From: Anaerosolibacter carboniphilus
GTDB lineage: Bacteria; Bacillota; Clostridia; Peptostreptococcales; Thermotaleaceae
DNA: 64,000 bases
Reading direction: 5' to 3'
Assembly: GCF_014205875.1 (NCBI RefSeq)
Contig: NZ_JACHEN010000005.1
Coordinates: 124,001-188,000 of the forward strand
Part shown: one piece after another, positions 18,924 to 27,927 of the stretch
Layout: every line of letters starts with the position of its first letter
How positions within the stretch are numbered: the stretch's first letter is position 1
Position numbers and translations under genes: made by a program
The notes under the pieces: model-generated
What the model was told of the DNA's origin: nothing
Database searches by the model: none
Seen by the model: the letters and a program-made list of their open reading frames with translations, nothing else

Positions 18924-19240
18924 CTATTCATCTCCTTTTCTATGGATTCTACAGTAACACCTTCCTCAAAGGAGATTATACCCTCTCTAGGTATCGAAGT
19001 AAATGATCAGATTATGTAAACCACTCCAGTTATAGTCAAAACACCATTTATTCGCTTTCAGCAAAAGTTCTATTGGCAGATTATTAATTTTCTGTAGGGA
19101 CGGACGCCTCTGTCCGTCCGTTTTTATAGTCTAAAACGTTGACGGGTGGACAGGGGCGACCACCCCTACATTCACTAATATTTGTATTGAGTTTTGTAAC
19201 TATCCACATAGGATTTCAACAATTCAACAATTCCTAGCGA
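18924..19240. repeat. Intergenic region with two palindromic GACGGAC/GGGTGGAC repeats
   Basis: TAGGGACGGACGCCTCTGTCCGTCC at 19096-19122 and GGGTGGACAGGGGCGACCACCCCTAC at 19140-19168 are relatives of the dispersed REP-like family. The promoter of the SLH gene must lie in 18924-19050, but I cannot point to clear boxes. Confidence 0.6.
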
Positions 19241-19244
19241 AAAA

Positions 19245-19274
19245 CAATGACGCGTATTGCTACGCGTCATCTGT
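19245..19274 (-). terminator. Terminator of the oxoacid oxidoreductase operon
   Basis: ATGACGCGT-AGCAAT-ACGCGTCAT followed by TGTTTTT on the minus strand, just after the gamma-subunit stop. Confidence 0.85.
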
Positions 19275-19287
19275 AAAATCTATTGAA

Positions 19288-19830
19288 TTATGCTCTAACC
19301 GCTGCTGCACCTTTTTCAAGGGCATCCTTATTCATCGGAATCAAATGCTCCTTGGATGGTCCGAAAACCTTCTTTAAAGCTGCAATGATAGAATCTACTT
19401 CTACAGTTTTTGTTAACTCAAGGAATGCACCTAGCATTACCATGTTGGCTACTTTGGCATTTCCTAAGTCGTTGGCGATTTCATTAGCCGGTACGAAGTA
19501 TGCTTTCACATCATCTCTAGAAGGCTTCTTCTCAATCAATGAGCTGTTGATTAACAATATTCCGTCTTTCACAAGATCTTTTTCAAACTTGATCAAGGAA
19601 GGTAAATTCATTACGATGGCAGTGGTTGCATCTGTAATGATGGGAGATCCTACTGGCTTATCAGATACAACTACGCTACAGTTTGCGGTACCACCACGCA
19701 TTTCTGGTCCGTAGGATGGAAGCCATGATACATTCTTACCTTCGATCATACCTGCGTACGTAAGAAGCTGTCCCATGGACATAACGCCCTGACCACCAAA
19801 TCCAGCACAGATTACTTGTTGTGTTGCCAT
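19288..19830 (-). CDS. 2-oxoacid:ferredoxin oxidoreductase, gamma subunit
   Basis: Gamma subunit (180 residues, POR_gamma/KorC fold) of a four-subunit enzyme that oxidatively decarboxylates 2-oxoacids to acyl-CoA while reducing ferredoxin. It has the family N-terminus ICAGFGGQGVMSMGQLL and the SYGPEMRGGTANCSVVVSD motif. It begins one base after the beta-subunit stop and is the last gene of the operon. Co-location with butyrate kinases and phosphotransacetylase points to branched-chain oxoacids (2-oxoisovalerate type) as substrate, but 2-oxoglutarate-type enzymes look similar. Confidence 0.92.
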   Translation of the reverse strand: MATQQVICAGFGGQGVMSMGQLLTYAGMIEGKNVSWLPSYGPEMRGGTANCSVVVSDKPVGSPIITDATTAIVMNLPSLIKFEKDLVKDGILLINSSLIEKKPSRDDVKAYFVPANEIANDLGNAKVANMVMLGAFLELTKTVEVDSIIAALKKVFGPSKEHLIPMNKDALEKGAAAVRA

Positions 19831-19831
19831 A

Positions 19832-20578
19832 TTACTTCGCCTCCTCTGGTGTACGGAAATTTCCTAATGGATAGTATGGCATCATGTTCTCTTGTAACCA
19901 AGTTAGAGATTCCGTTGGCGTTAATCCCCAGTTTGTTGGACAAGTTGAAAGAACTTCAACGATTCCAAAACCTTTTCCTTCTAACTGTACTTCGAATGCC
20001 TTTTTAATCGCTTTCTTTGTTTTTCTGATATTTGCAGGCGTATCTACAGACACTCTCTCTACATACACAGCACCTGTGATGGTCGCCATCATTTCAGATA
20101 CTCTTAGAGGCATTCCTGAATGAGCAGCATCTCTACCATATGGAGAAGTGGTGGCTTTTTGTCCAATCAATGTAGTCGGCGCCATTTGTCCTCCAGTCAT
20201 ACCATAAATGGCATTGTTCACGAAGATCGTTGTAATCTTTTCTCCTCTGTGGGCCACATGGATGATTTCAGCTGTACCGATGGAAGCTAAGTCTCCGTCA
20301 CCTTGATATGTGAATACTACTTTATCTGGATGTACTCTTTTGATTCCCGTTGCTACAGCAGGTGCACGACCATGGGCTGCTTCGTGCATATCACAATTAA
20401 AGTAATCATATGCAAGTACAGAACATCCAACAGGAGCAACCCCGATGGCATCTCCCAATACGCCTAGTTCTTCTAATACCTCACCGACTAATCTATGGAT
20501 TACACCATGGGTACATCCCGGACAATAGTGGAAAGGTTTTTCAGTCAAGCCATTTGTTCTTTGGAATACTACTGCCAT
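19832..20578 (-). CDS. 2-oxoacid:ferredoxin oxidoreductase, beta (TPP-binding) subunit
   Basis: Thiamine-diphosphate subunit, 248 residues. It has the CPGCTHGVIHR segment near the N-terminus and the TPP/Mg signature GDGDLASIGTAEIIHVAHRGEKITTIFVNNAIYGMTGGQMAPTT, split here around GDGDL and NNAIYGMTGGQ. It overlaps the alpha-subunit stop by one base, implying coupled translation. Together with the alpha subunit it forms the catalytic core, acting on oxoacids from Val, Leu and Ile if the neighbouring kinases are a guide. Confidence 0.94.
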   Translation of the reverse strand: MAVVFQRTNGLTEKPFHYCPGCTHGVIHRLVGEVLEELGVLGDAIGVAPVGCSVLAYDYFNCDMHEAAHGRAPAVATGIKRVHPDKVVFTYQGDGDLASIGTAEIIHVAHRGEKITTIFVNNAIYGMTGGQMAPTTLIGQKATTSPYGRDAAHSGMPLRVSEMMATITGAVYVERVSVDTPANIRKTKKAIKKAFEVQLEGKGFGIVEVLSTCPTNWGLTPTESLTWLQENMMPYYPLGNFRTPEEAK

Positions 20579-21639
20579 TATCTTGCACCCCCTAAGATTT
20601 CTTTTACTTTATTTGCAATGGCATCTGGCGTTGGAATCATACCACCACTTCTGCCGTAGAAGTGAACAGGCAATCTACCATTGCTGGCAATTTTCACGTC
20701 ATCGATCATTTGCCCCATGCTCATCTCAACGGAAAGGAATGCTTTTGCAGTTGCTGGAATTTCTTCAAATGCTTTCAACGGGAACGGCCATAATGTGATT
20801 GGTCTGATTAGCCCCACATTGATGCCCTCTTCCTTTAATGCTGCAATGGCATTCTTTACGATTCTTGAAGTCGTACCGTAAGCGACCATGATTACTTCAG
20901 CATTTTCCATATTATAAGCTTCATATCTTACTTCATTTTCTTCCATGGCATTATATTTTGCTTTTAGCTTAATATTGTGCTTTTCCAATTCAGCTGGATC
21001 TAAGGCTAAGGAGTTAATGATGTTAGGCTTTCTTGCACCCTTCGTTCCTGTCGTCGCCCAATCCTTTTCTGGAAGCTCTCTCTTTTTAGGCTCATTGAAT
21101 TCGATTGGCTCCATCATCTGGCCGATCATACCATCTCCTATGACCATAACAGGATTTCTATAGTAGTCAGCAAGATCAAAAGCTTCCATCGTACAATCTA
21201 CAGCTTCTTGAAGGGTAGCTGGAGCAAAAACCAATAGTCTGTAGTCTCCGTTACCGCCACCTCTTGTAGATTGGAAATAGTCAGCTTGAGATGGCTGAAT
21301 TCCACCAAGTCCTGGACCCCCTCTAGAGATATTTACAATAACACAAGGAAGTTCAGCCCCTGCAATATAGGAGATCCCTTCTTGCTTTAATGCAATTCCT
21401 GGAGAAGATGAAGAGGTCATTACTCTTGCACCAGCACCTGCGGCACCATATACCATATTGATGGCAGAAACTTCACTTTCCGCCTGCACAAAACATCCAC
21501 CCACTTTGTGTAGCTCTCTTGACATGAATTCTGGCAACTCATTTTGTGGTGTTATAGGATAACCGAAGAAATATTTACATCCAGCTTTGATTGCTGCTGC
21601 ACCAATTGCTTCGTTACCTTTCATTAATATCTTCGCCAT
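20578..21639 (-). CDS. 2-oxoacid:ferredoxin oxidoreductase, alpha subunit
   Basis: Alpha subunit (353 residues, POR_N plus domain II). MKGNEAIGAAAIKAGCKYFFGYPITPQNE is the typical start; ASSSPGIALKQEG and RGGPGLGGIQPSQADY are family motifs. The protein follows the ferredoxin-type subunit by 13 bases and overlaps the beta gene by one base. The order delta-alpha-beta-gamma is common for VOR/KOR enzymes in Clostridia. Reduced ferredoxin formed here can feed H2 formation or the Rnf complex, neither of which is in the window. Confidence 0.94.
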   Translation of the reverse strand: MAKILMKGNEAIGAAAIKAGCKYFFGYPITPQNELPEFMSRELHKVGGCFVQAESEVSAINMVYGAAGAGARVMTSSSSPGIALKQEGISYIAGAELPCVIVNISRGGPGLGGIQPSQADYFQSTRGGGNGDYRLLVFAPATLQEAVDCTMEAFDLADYYRNPVMVIGDGMIGQMMEPIEFNEPKKRELPEKDWATTGTKGARKPNIINSLALDPAELEKHNIKLKAKYNAMEENEVRYEAYNMENAEVIMVAYGTTSRIVKNAIAALKEEGINVGLIRPITLWPFPLKAFEEIPATAKAFLSVEMSMGQMIDDVKIASNGRLPVHFYGRSGGMIPTPDAIANKVKEILGGAR

Positions 21640-21652
21640 ATCGTTTCCCTCC

Positions 21653-21883
21653 CTATTTCTCCATTTCTCTTTCTACAGAAATAACCACGTCTGGACAGAT
21701 TGTGGCACAGTTTCCACATCCAATACATTTGTCCATTTCCTTCACTGTCGCTGGATGATATCCTTTGATGTTTATTCTTGTTCTATCCATTTCAATAATG
21801 TTTACGGGACAAACTGTTGTACACAATTCGCAACCTTTACATAGATCTTCATTAAATGCAACTTTACCTCTAGCTTTTGCCAT
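21653..21883 (-). CDS. 2-oxoacid:ferredoxin oxidoreductase, delta subunit (2x[4Fe-4S] ferredoxin)
   Basis: A 76-residue ferredoxin-like subunit with two CxxCxxCxxxCP motifs (CKGCELCTTVCP and CIGCGNCATICP). The ATG at 21883 has AAGGAGGG nine bases upstream; an ATG at 21928 would add 15 residues foreign to the family, so I reject it. It is the first gene of the delta-alpha-beta-gamma block and carries electrons from the TPP centre to soluble ferredoxin. Confidence 0.92.
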   Translation of the reverse strand: MAKARGKVAFNEDLCKGCELCTTVCPVNIIEMDRTRINIKGYHPATVKEMDKCIGCGNCATICPDVVISVEREMEK

Positions 21884-21990
21884 AGTGTTCAACCCTCCTT
21901 GTAGATTTACTACACTTTTCTCTTTCACACTTTTACTATAATCCCCCAGGTTCGAGGGGCAGTCACCTGTTATAGGGCCTCATTTCTTTC

Positions 21991-22665
21991 CTACATCCAA
22001 TCCTCACGCATAAACATCTTGATGGGGAAGATCTCTCCCTCAATCTCAGATGGAAGGTGTCGGGCAACCTCTTCCAGCGTACTCACGTATCGAATTGGTA
22101 TATTCAGTTGTTCTGAAACCTTTCTTACAAGTTCCTGTCCCTTCAACACCTCTTCAACTGTTGTCTCTCTTAGCAAGTGGGTGTTGTTGATTAACCCTGT
22201 AACAGGGGCTCTTGCAACGCTTTCAATGGATCTTAAATGCTGTATAGCACCCTCCACGTCCTGGGTTTCTGGCCGATTGGCATTTAAAACACAGAACATG
22301 TCGTAGTTCCCTGGTTTAAAATAGCTATGGTACCTGCCTAGGGCTCTAGCCCCCATAGAATCTCCGCCTACATCCAATACTACCTGGTAGGATTCATCCT
22401 GCAGCGGTCCTAAAACGGAAGATGCGATGGCAGGTAAATCAGATCCCATGGATCTATCAATCGCACTTCCTATAAAGTGAATACCATATTTCTCTAACAT
22501 ACTCTGTCTTTCCCTACTTCGAAAGTAAGGATTTACAATATCTAAATCAGCCATGGCCACTTTCTTTCCTAGCTGAGCCAGCTTCACTGCATAGTTTACA
22601 GCAAATTCAGTCTTGCCACTGCCATAATGGCCAATGATGATTCGGATTCGTTTGTCATCTAACAT
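21991..22665 (-). CDS. P-loop ATPase of the MinD/ParA/CobQ class
   Basis: A 224-residue soluble nucleotide-binding protein with a deviant Walker A (GHYGSGKTE), a DLDIVNPYFRSR switch and VVLDVGGD as Walker B. Relatives are often encoded beside 2-oxoacid:ferredoxin oxidoreductases. A role in assembly or metallocluster handling is plausible but not shown. It lies between buk and the ferredoxin subunit on the same strand, with 108 bases on the buk side (an inverted-repeat cluster) and 108 on the other. Confidence 0.8.
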   Translation of the reverse strand: MLDDKRIRIIIGHYGSGKTEFAVNYAVKLAQLGKKVAMADLDIVNPYFRSRERQSMLEKYGIHFIGSAIDRSMGSDLPAIASSVLGPLQDESYQVVLDVGGDSMGARALGRYHSYFKPGNYDMFCVLNANRPETQDVEGAIQHLRSIESVARAPVTGLINNTHLLRETTVEEVLKGQELVRKVSEQLNIPIRYVSTLEEVARHLPSEIEGEIFPIKMFMREDWM

Positions 22666-22684
22666 CTATATCACCCTTTGGTAT

Positions 22685-22792
22685 GGTTGTCAGTTGTCGG
22701 TTGCCAGTTATCGGTTAACTTCTAAAACCCTCATTTTCACCTTATACACCTACCCTAACAACGGTCAACTGTGAACCGTTAACCGTCAACTG
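22685..22792. repeat. Inverted-repeat pair of GTCAGTTGTCGGTT / AACCGTCAACTG type
   Basis: GGTTGTCAGTTGTCGGTTGCC near 22685 is answered by GAACCGTTAACCGTCAACTGC near 22772, giving a long imperfect hairpin inside the operon between buk and the ATPase gene. A related GGTTAGCAGTTAGC element is at 55162-55212. It looks like a dispersed non-coding repeat, not a terminator. Confidence 0.6.
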
Positions 22793-22794
22793 CT

Positions 22795-23871
22795 TTACGC
22801 GTAGATCCGTGCTTCTTCTTCGCCTCTTAACACCCTTAATCCACCTTCTGCTAAGGCGATCATCTCATCTTCTCCTGGATATACAATGACTTGTGAGATG
22901 AATTCTACTCTGTCTTTGATCCATTTTACAAAGTCCTTATCATAAGCAATACCACCTGTAATCACAATGGCATCCACTTTACCGCTTAGTACAGCAGCGC
23001 AGCTGCCAATTTCCTTGGCCACTTGGTAAGCCATGGCTTGGTAAACCAACTCAGCTTCCTTATTGCCTTCTTCTATCATTTTTCCAACTTCTCTCGCATC
23101 GTTGGTTCCTAAGTAGGCAACCAATCCGCCATTACCTTTGATCTTTTTCTTGATATCATCTAATGTATACTTGCCAGAGAAACACATTTTTGCTAAATCA
23201 CCTACTGGAAGTCCCCCTGTTCTCTCTGGTGAGAATGGACCTTCTCCATCCAATGCATTGTTTACATCGATTACCCTACCTTCTTGATGGGCACCTACGG
23301 AGATTCCACCACCTAAATGGGCTACGATAACATTTACTTCATGATAGCTTTTGCCCATTTCCTTGGCTGCTCTTCTTGCCACAGCCTTTTGGTTCAATGC
23401 ATGGAAAATGCTTTTTCTTGCTAGTTCCGGCATTCCTGAAATTCTAGCCACATCATCCATCTCATCCACCACCACTGGGTCAACGATGAAGGCTGGAATA
23501 TTTAATTGCTTTGCGATTTCATTGGCAATAATACCACCCAAGTTCGAAGCATGCTCTCCTAGCACGCCTACCTTTAAATCCTCTAACATGTTTTCTGTTA
23601 CCTTATAAGTACCACCCTGAATTGGCTTCAAAAGCCCGCCTCTTCCAACTACAGCACTTAGTTTTGTCAAATTAATGCCATTTTCATTCAAAGTTTCAAG
23701 AATAACATTCTTTCTAAACTCATATTGATCAAATATTTTATCGAACTTGTTGATTTCTTCTGCTGGGTGTCTTAAGGTTGTTTCCAATACTGGCTTTTCA
23801 TTATCAAAAATCGCTATTTTTGTAGATGTTGATCCTGGATTGATGGTAAGAATTCTATATACTTCTGACAT
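22795..23871 (-). CDS. buk: Butyrate / branched-chain fatty acid kinase (copy 1)
   Basis: ASKHA-fold acyl kinase (358 residues from the ATG at 23871) that makes ATP from acyl phosphate and ADP, the last step of butyrate or isobutyrate/isovalerate formation. It has the phosphate-1 motif [23 protein letters not shown] and [16 protein letters not shown] lies upstream of 23871; a GTG at 23886 is a weaker alternative. It follows ptb directly. A second kinase of similar length lies on the other side of ptb, so the two may differ in chain preference. Confidence 0.95.
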   Translation of the reverse strand: MSEVYRILTINPGSTSTKIAIFDNEKPVLETTLRHPAEEINKFDKIFDQYEFRKNVILETLNENGINLTKLSAVVGRGGLLKPIQGGTYKVTENMLEDLKVGVLGEHASNLGGIIANEIAKQLNIPAFIVDPVVVDEMDDVARISGMPELARKSIFHALNQKAVARRAAKEMGKSYHEVNVIVAHLGGGISVGAHQEGRVIDVNNALDGEGPFSPERTGGLPVGDLAKMCFSGKYTLDDIKKKIKGNGGLVAYLGTNDAREVGKMIEEGNKEAELVYQAMAYQVAKEIGSCAAVLSGKVDAIVITGGIAYDKDFVKWIKDRVEFISQVIVYPGEDEMIALAEGGLRVLRGEEEARIYA

Positions 23872-23890
23872 TGGGTTATTCCTCACTTTC

Positions 23891-24802
23891 TTATTTTCCA
23901 GCCTTTGCTGCCATGAGTACAGCTAATGCGATTGAGTTTAATTTTGCGATGTCACTGTCTGCTCTGGATGTCAATACAATAGGAGCCTTTGCCCCAACGA
24001 TAACACCAGCATTCTTTGTATTGGCGAAGAACACCATAGACTTGTACAGTACGTTTCCTGCTTCGATATTTGGTACCAACAGAATGTCTGCCTTTCCAGC
24101 TACTGGATGGCTAATTCCTTTATGGGCAGCGGCTTCTTCTGAAACTGCGTTGTCTAATCCGAAAGGTCCGCCAACAATACATCCTGAAATTTCGCCATTT
24201 TTATTCATCTCTTCCAGCTGTCCTGCATCTACCGTAGCAGGCATCTTTGGATCTACTTTTTCTTTGGCACAGACAACAGCCACCTTTGGCTCGTCGATAT
24301 CTAAGGCATGGGCAACTTGTACGGCATTTTCAATGATCTGCTTTTTCGCTTTTAGATCTGGTGTGATATTCATGGCCGCATCGGTTACGAGGATCAATCG
24401 ATCATAGCCTGGCACATCGAATACGGCTGTATGGCTAAGTACATTTCCTGTTCTCAAGCCGATTTCGGGATCTAGAACAGCCTTCAATATAACGGATGTA
24501 TCCACCAATCCCTTCATGACCATGTGGGCCCTTCCCGTTGAAACCAACTCCACAGCTTTTCTGGAAGCCTCATTGGTATCCTTGATATCAATGATTTCAT
24601 ACTGTTCAATCTTGATAAAGTTCTTAGCTGCAATCTCTTCAATCTTTTCCTGATCTCCTACCAAAATGGCATCGGCAATTCCCATGGTCTTTGCTTCGTT
24701 CACTGCCAACAGCACCTCTAGATCTTGAGCTACTGCCACCGCCAAGGTCTTGGGACCTCTTTCCTTGGCATATTTTAATATATCATCAAAATGTTTAATC
24801 AT
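23891..24802 (-). CDS. ptb: Phosphate butyryltransferase (phosphotransbutyrylase)
   Basis: Exchanges CoA for phosphate on butyryl-CoA or branched acyl-CoA, giving the acyl phosphate used by the flanking kinases. The 303-residue sequence is of the PTA_PTB type, with [26 protein letters not shown] and [14 protein letters not shown] motifs. Its start abuts the stop of the upstream kinase without a gap and the downstream kinase follows after 19 bases, so all three are one transcript behind the sigma54 promoter at 25926. Confidence 0.95.
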   Translation of the reverse strand: MIKHFDDILKYAKERGPKTLAVAVAQDLEVLLAVNEAKTMGIADAILVGDQEKIEEIAAKNFIKIEQYEIIDIKDTNEASRKAVELVSTGRAHMVMKGLVDTSVILKAVLDPEIGLRTGNVLSHTAVFDVPGYDRLILVTDAAMNITPDLKAKKQIIENAVQVAHALDIDEPKVAVVCAKEKVDPKMPATVDAGQLEEMNKNGEISGCIVGGPFGLDNAVSEEAAAHKGISHPVAGKADILLVPNIEAGNVLYKSMVFFANTKNAGVIVGAKAPIVLTSRADSDIAKLNSIALAVLMAAKAGK

Positions 24803-25885
24803 TTATTTCACCTCTTGCTCATAGATTTTGGCTTTATCTTGCCCACTAAAGACTCTATTCACACCTTCATTTAGAGCGATCATCTCATCTTCTCCTGGCT
24901 GAATGATCACTGGCGCAATGAAGGATACTCTCTCTGTTATATAGGAAGTCAGCATTTTCGAGTAGGCGATTCCCCCCGTCAACACGACTGCATCTACCTT
25001 TCCTTCTAATACGGTAGCCATCGCACCAATTTCCTTGGCGATCTGATAGCCCATAGCATCATAGATCAGCTTTGCTTTTTCATTTCCATCGGCGATCATC
25101 TTTTCTACGTCCCTTGCATCATTGGTACCTAGATAAGCTACAAGACCACCTTTTCCACTGATCTTTTTCTTTATCTCTGCCAAAGTATATTTTCCTGAGA
25201 AGCATAGCTTTGCCAAATCACCAACAGGAAGGCTTCCTGTTCTCTCTGGAGAAAATGGTCCCATTTCATTGGCATTATTCGCATCTACCATCTTTCCTTT
25301 TCTTAAAGGTACAATAGAAATGCCTCCGCCCAAATGAGCCATTACCATATTTAAATCATTTACATCCTTGTTCATTTCTTTTGCTACCCTGTAGGCCACA
25401 GCCTTTATATTTAAAGCATGCACCAGTGAACGTCTTTTGATTTCAGGCATTCCAGAAATTCTTGCCACGTCATCAAATTCATCTACTGCTACTGGATCTA
25501 CAATATACGCTTCAATACCTTCTAAGTATGCGATACTCTTGGCAATGATACCGCCCAAATTTGACGCGTGCTCTCCTTGAACACCAATCTTTAAATCTTC
25601 GATCAGGGCATCCGTCACCACATAAGTACCACTTGGCATTGGCTTTAAAAGTCCGCCTCTGCCCACCACAGCTTTTAATTGTGCTGTTTCATATCCTTCA
25701 TCCTTCATCCATTGAAGGATAATATTTCTACGATATTCATATTGATCTGTAATCTTTTCGAACTTTTCCAGTTCCTCTGGGAAATGGCTTAAATTCTTCT
25801 GGATAACGTTTTCTTCCCCTTTGAAGATGGCAACTTTCGTGGATGTTGAACCTGGATTAATCACCAAAACATACTCTCTTAACAT
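24803..25885 (-). CDS. buk: Butyrate / branched-chain fatty acid kinase (copy 2, operon first gene)
   Basis: Second acyl kinase, 360 residues from ATG 25885 (GGGGTGAT nine bases upstream; GTG 25897 is the longer alternative). It has [22 protein letters not shown] and VLTGGIAYSK. It shares large blocks with copy 1 ([32 protein letters not shown]) but differs throughout, so the duplication is old. It is the first gene after the sigma54 promoter and therefore likely the most strongly expressed of the pair. Confidence 0.95.
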   Translation of the reverse strand: MLREYVLVINPGSTSTKVAIFKGEENVIQKNLSHFPEELEKFEKITDQYEYRRNIILQWMKDEGYETAQLKAVVGRGGLLKPMPSGTYVVTDALIEDLKIGVQGEHASNLGGIIAKSIAYLEGIEAYIVDPVAVDEFDDVARISGMPEIKRRSLVHALNIKAVAYRVAKEMNKDVNDLNMVMAHLGGGISIVPLRKGKMVDANNANEMGPFSPERTGSLPVGDLAKLCFSGKYTLAEIKKKISGKGGLVAYLGTNDARDVEKMIADGNEKAKLIYDAMGYQIAKEIGAMATVLEGKVDAVVLTGGIAYSKMLTSYITERVSFIAPVIIQPGEDEMIALNEGVNRVFSGQDKAKIYEQEVK

Positions 25886-25925
25886 TTGTCTGATCACCCC
25901 GCATTAGATTTACCGAACTCTTAAT

Positions 25926-25945
25926 ATGCAACTTGCATGCCAAAT
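25926..25945 (-). promoter_or_regulatory. Sigma54 promoter of the buk-ptb-buk-oxidoreductase operon
   Basis: Minus strand TTGGCATGCAAGTTGCAT: GG and GC are exactly 10 bases apart, a good RpoN match, about 40 bases upstream of the first kinase. The activator gene lies immediately upstream and two palindromes lie between. Confidence 0.9.
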
Positions 25946-26070
25946 TCCTTCAATTGTCGTTTTTCATTTCTTCATCATTTTTATCTATTGATTTTAACCA
26001 ATTTCGTTTTCTTTCAACAAAAATTTTGCCCCTTTTTTCAAAATTCTATTTTATTTTCTAAAAGAACTAT

Positions 26071-26126
26071 TGCAAGATTTTGCACGCAAAAAATTGCACA
26101 CCTGTTTTGATGTGCAAGATTTTGCA
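26071..26126. promoter_or_regulatory. Twin upstream activator palindromes TGCAAGATTTTGCA
   Basis: Identical 14-base sequences at 26071-26084 and 26113-26126 are palindromes (TGCAA-N4-TTGCA) with centres 42 bases apart, four helical turns. They lie 125-200 bases upstream of the sigma54 promoter and directly downstream of the activator gene, the expected place for enhancer sites of that activator. A third half-like site (AAATTGCAC) sits between them. Confidence 0.85.
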
Positions 26127-26140
26127 ATAATTTTCATCGA

Positions 26141-27862
26141 CTATTCTTCGATGTCATACTTTTTTAATTTATAATATAGATTCCGGATGGATAGTCCCAA
26201 TTGGGCAGCTGTTTTATTTTTATTGTTGTCATTCTGCTTTAACACTTCTCGAATATGCCGCTCTTCAGCCTCATCGATAACTTCCTGTAGTTTCCTATGC
26301 ACCAGCATGGCTCCTCTTTCAGCTGTCTCAATCTTGGGCTGGTTTCTATACATCTTGATTTCAAAACTGGGCAAATGCTTGGATCTGATCATGATCTCAT
26401 TGAACTTCATATTGATCATGGCGCGGCCAATAAAGTTTTCTAGCTCCCGTATATTCCCCGGCCAATCATAGTTCATCAAGATCTCTAGGGCCTTTGGGGA
26501 GATATCCTGTACAAATCTGCCATATTCTTGATTGTATTTTTTTATTAATCGCCCCACCAAAAGGCCAATATCCTGCTTTCGGAACCGCAGGGGTGGGATC
26601 AAAATAGGAATTACATTTAATCGATAATACAAATCTTCCCGGAACTTACCATCCCTTACTGCTTTTTCAAGGTCCAGATTGGTGGCAGCGATCACCCTTA
26701 CATCGATGGTCACTGGCTTACTTCCGCCAACCCTTACCAGCTCCTTTTCCTGCAACACTCTCAAAAGCTTTGCTTGCGTATTCAGACTGATTTCCCCGAT
26801 TTCGTCGAGGAAGATGGTGCCACCGTTGGCCTGTTCGAAGAGGCCTAACTTACCACCCTTTCTGGCACCGGTAAACGCACCCTCCTCATATCCAAAAAGC
26901 TCGCTTTCTAGAAGGCTCTCACTAATCGCTGCGCAATTTACCCTGACAAACTGGCCGTATTTCCGATTGCTGGCACTGTGGATGGCATGGGCAAACAATT
27001 CTTTCCCGGTACCACTCTCTCCTCTAAGAATGACCGTTGCCGGCGTGATGGCTGCCTTTTTTGCCTTTTCGATGGCTGACTTGATCTGCCCATCTTCTCC
27101 CAATATATCATCAAAGGTATACTTAGATTCCAGGTTTCTTATAATCTGCTTAGCCTGGTTCAGTTCGTTGGTCAGTCTTTTGATTTCTGTTATATCGTGG
27201 AGTACGGCTACGCTTCCCCGAAGTTCTCCGTCTACAATCATCGGTGCTGCATCGGCCACAACTTCCTTTCGCCAAGGTCCCACCTTCAAACGGGCATTCT
27301 TGATGGGTTCTCTGGTCTTGATCACCTGGAGATGGATGCTCTCCCCTTCTGCAATATCTACAGTACACAGCTTCCCTAAAATATCTTTCTCAGGCAGCCC
27401 AGTGAGTTTTGTATAGGCAGGATTGATCATCACGCCAATTCCCTGATCGTCCACTACGGATATGGCATCTTGAGTAGAGTGGAAAATTGCTTGGAGCATG
27501 CTTTGCATTTCCTTCAGATTCGTGATCTGCTCTGCCAACTCTAAAACCTCTGAAATATCTCTGAAAACTGCTACTGCTCCGATAATCTCTCCATTGTCAT
27601 CCTTCACAGGCATTCGATTGGTAATGATGATGATATCTCCCAAAGCCTGCTTTTTATTCAGCTCCGATTCTCCTGTTTCTAATATATAGGGCAATCTTGT
27701 ATTGGGAACAACATCGGTAATATGTTTACCCAGTATCTTTTCCCCTTCCAATTTGTTTAATCGCTTGGCAGCACGATTGAATAAGGTAATAATCCCTCTT
27801 TTGTCAACGGCGATCATGGCATCATGGGTTGAGTCCAATATGACTTCCAATTCTCTTTCCAT
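26141..27862 (-). CDS. Sigma54-dependent activator with two PAS domains (BkdR-like role)
   Basis: A 573-residue enhancer-binding protein: PAS at about 1-110, PAS at about 120-230, AAA+ at about 245-480 ([26 protein letters not shown]) and a C-terminal Fis-type helix-turn-helix ([18 protein letters not shown]). It lacks a receiver domain, so it is probably switched by a small molecule. It is adjacent to twin TGCAA-N4-TTGCA palindromes and a sigma54 promoter in front of the branched-chain acid operon, as BkdR-type regulators are. The start has a GGGAGAAGGG stretch upstream. Confidence 0.93.
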   Translation of the reverse strand: MERELEVILDSTHDAMIAVDKRGIITLFNRAAKRLNKLEGEKILGKHITDVVPNTRLPYILETGESELNKKQALGDIIIITNRMPVKDDNGEIIGAVAVFRDISEVLELAEQITNLKEMQSMLQAIFHSTQDAISVVDDQGIGVMINPAYTKLTGLPEKDILGKLCTVDIAEGESIHLQVIKTREPIKNARLKVGPWRKEVVADAAPMIVDGELRGSVAVLHDITEIKRLTNELNQAKQIIRNLESKYTFDDILGEDGQIKSAIEKAKKAAITPATVILRGESGTGKELFAHAIHSASNRKYGQFVRVNCAAISESLLESELFGYEEGAFTGARKGGKLGLFEQANGGTIFLDEIGEISLNTQAKLLRVLQEKELVRVGGSKPVTIDVRVIAATNLDLEKAVRDGKFREDLYYRLNVIPILIPPLRFRKQDIGLLVGRLIKKYNQEYGRFVQDISPKALEILMNYDWPGNIRELENFIGRAMINMKFNEIMIRSKHLPSFEIKMYRNQPKIETAERGAMLVHRKLQEVIDEAEERHIREVLKQNDNNKNKTAAQLGLSIRNLYYKLKKYDIEE

Positions 27863-27881
27863 TGGTTCCCTTCTCCCTCTC

Positions 27882-27916
27882 TAAAAAAGTCTGGATATCA
27901 TCCAGACTTTTTAATT
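27882..27916. terminator. Bidirectional terminator between cdaR and the activator gene
   Basis: AAAAAAGTCTGGAT-ATC-ATCCAGACTTTTTAATTT is symmetrical with T-runs on both strands; it ends the cdaA-cdaR transcript. Confidence 0.88.
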
Positions 27917-27927
27917 TCTTTTGTCAT

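Noticed and set aside
26679-27416. 245-codon plus-strand ORF opposite the two-PAS activator
   Set aside because: Antisense shadow of the AAA+ and PAS domains; no family resemblance.
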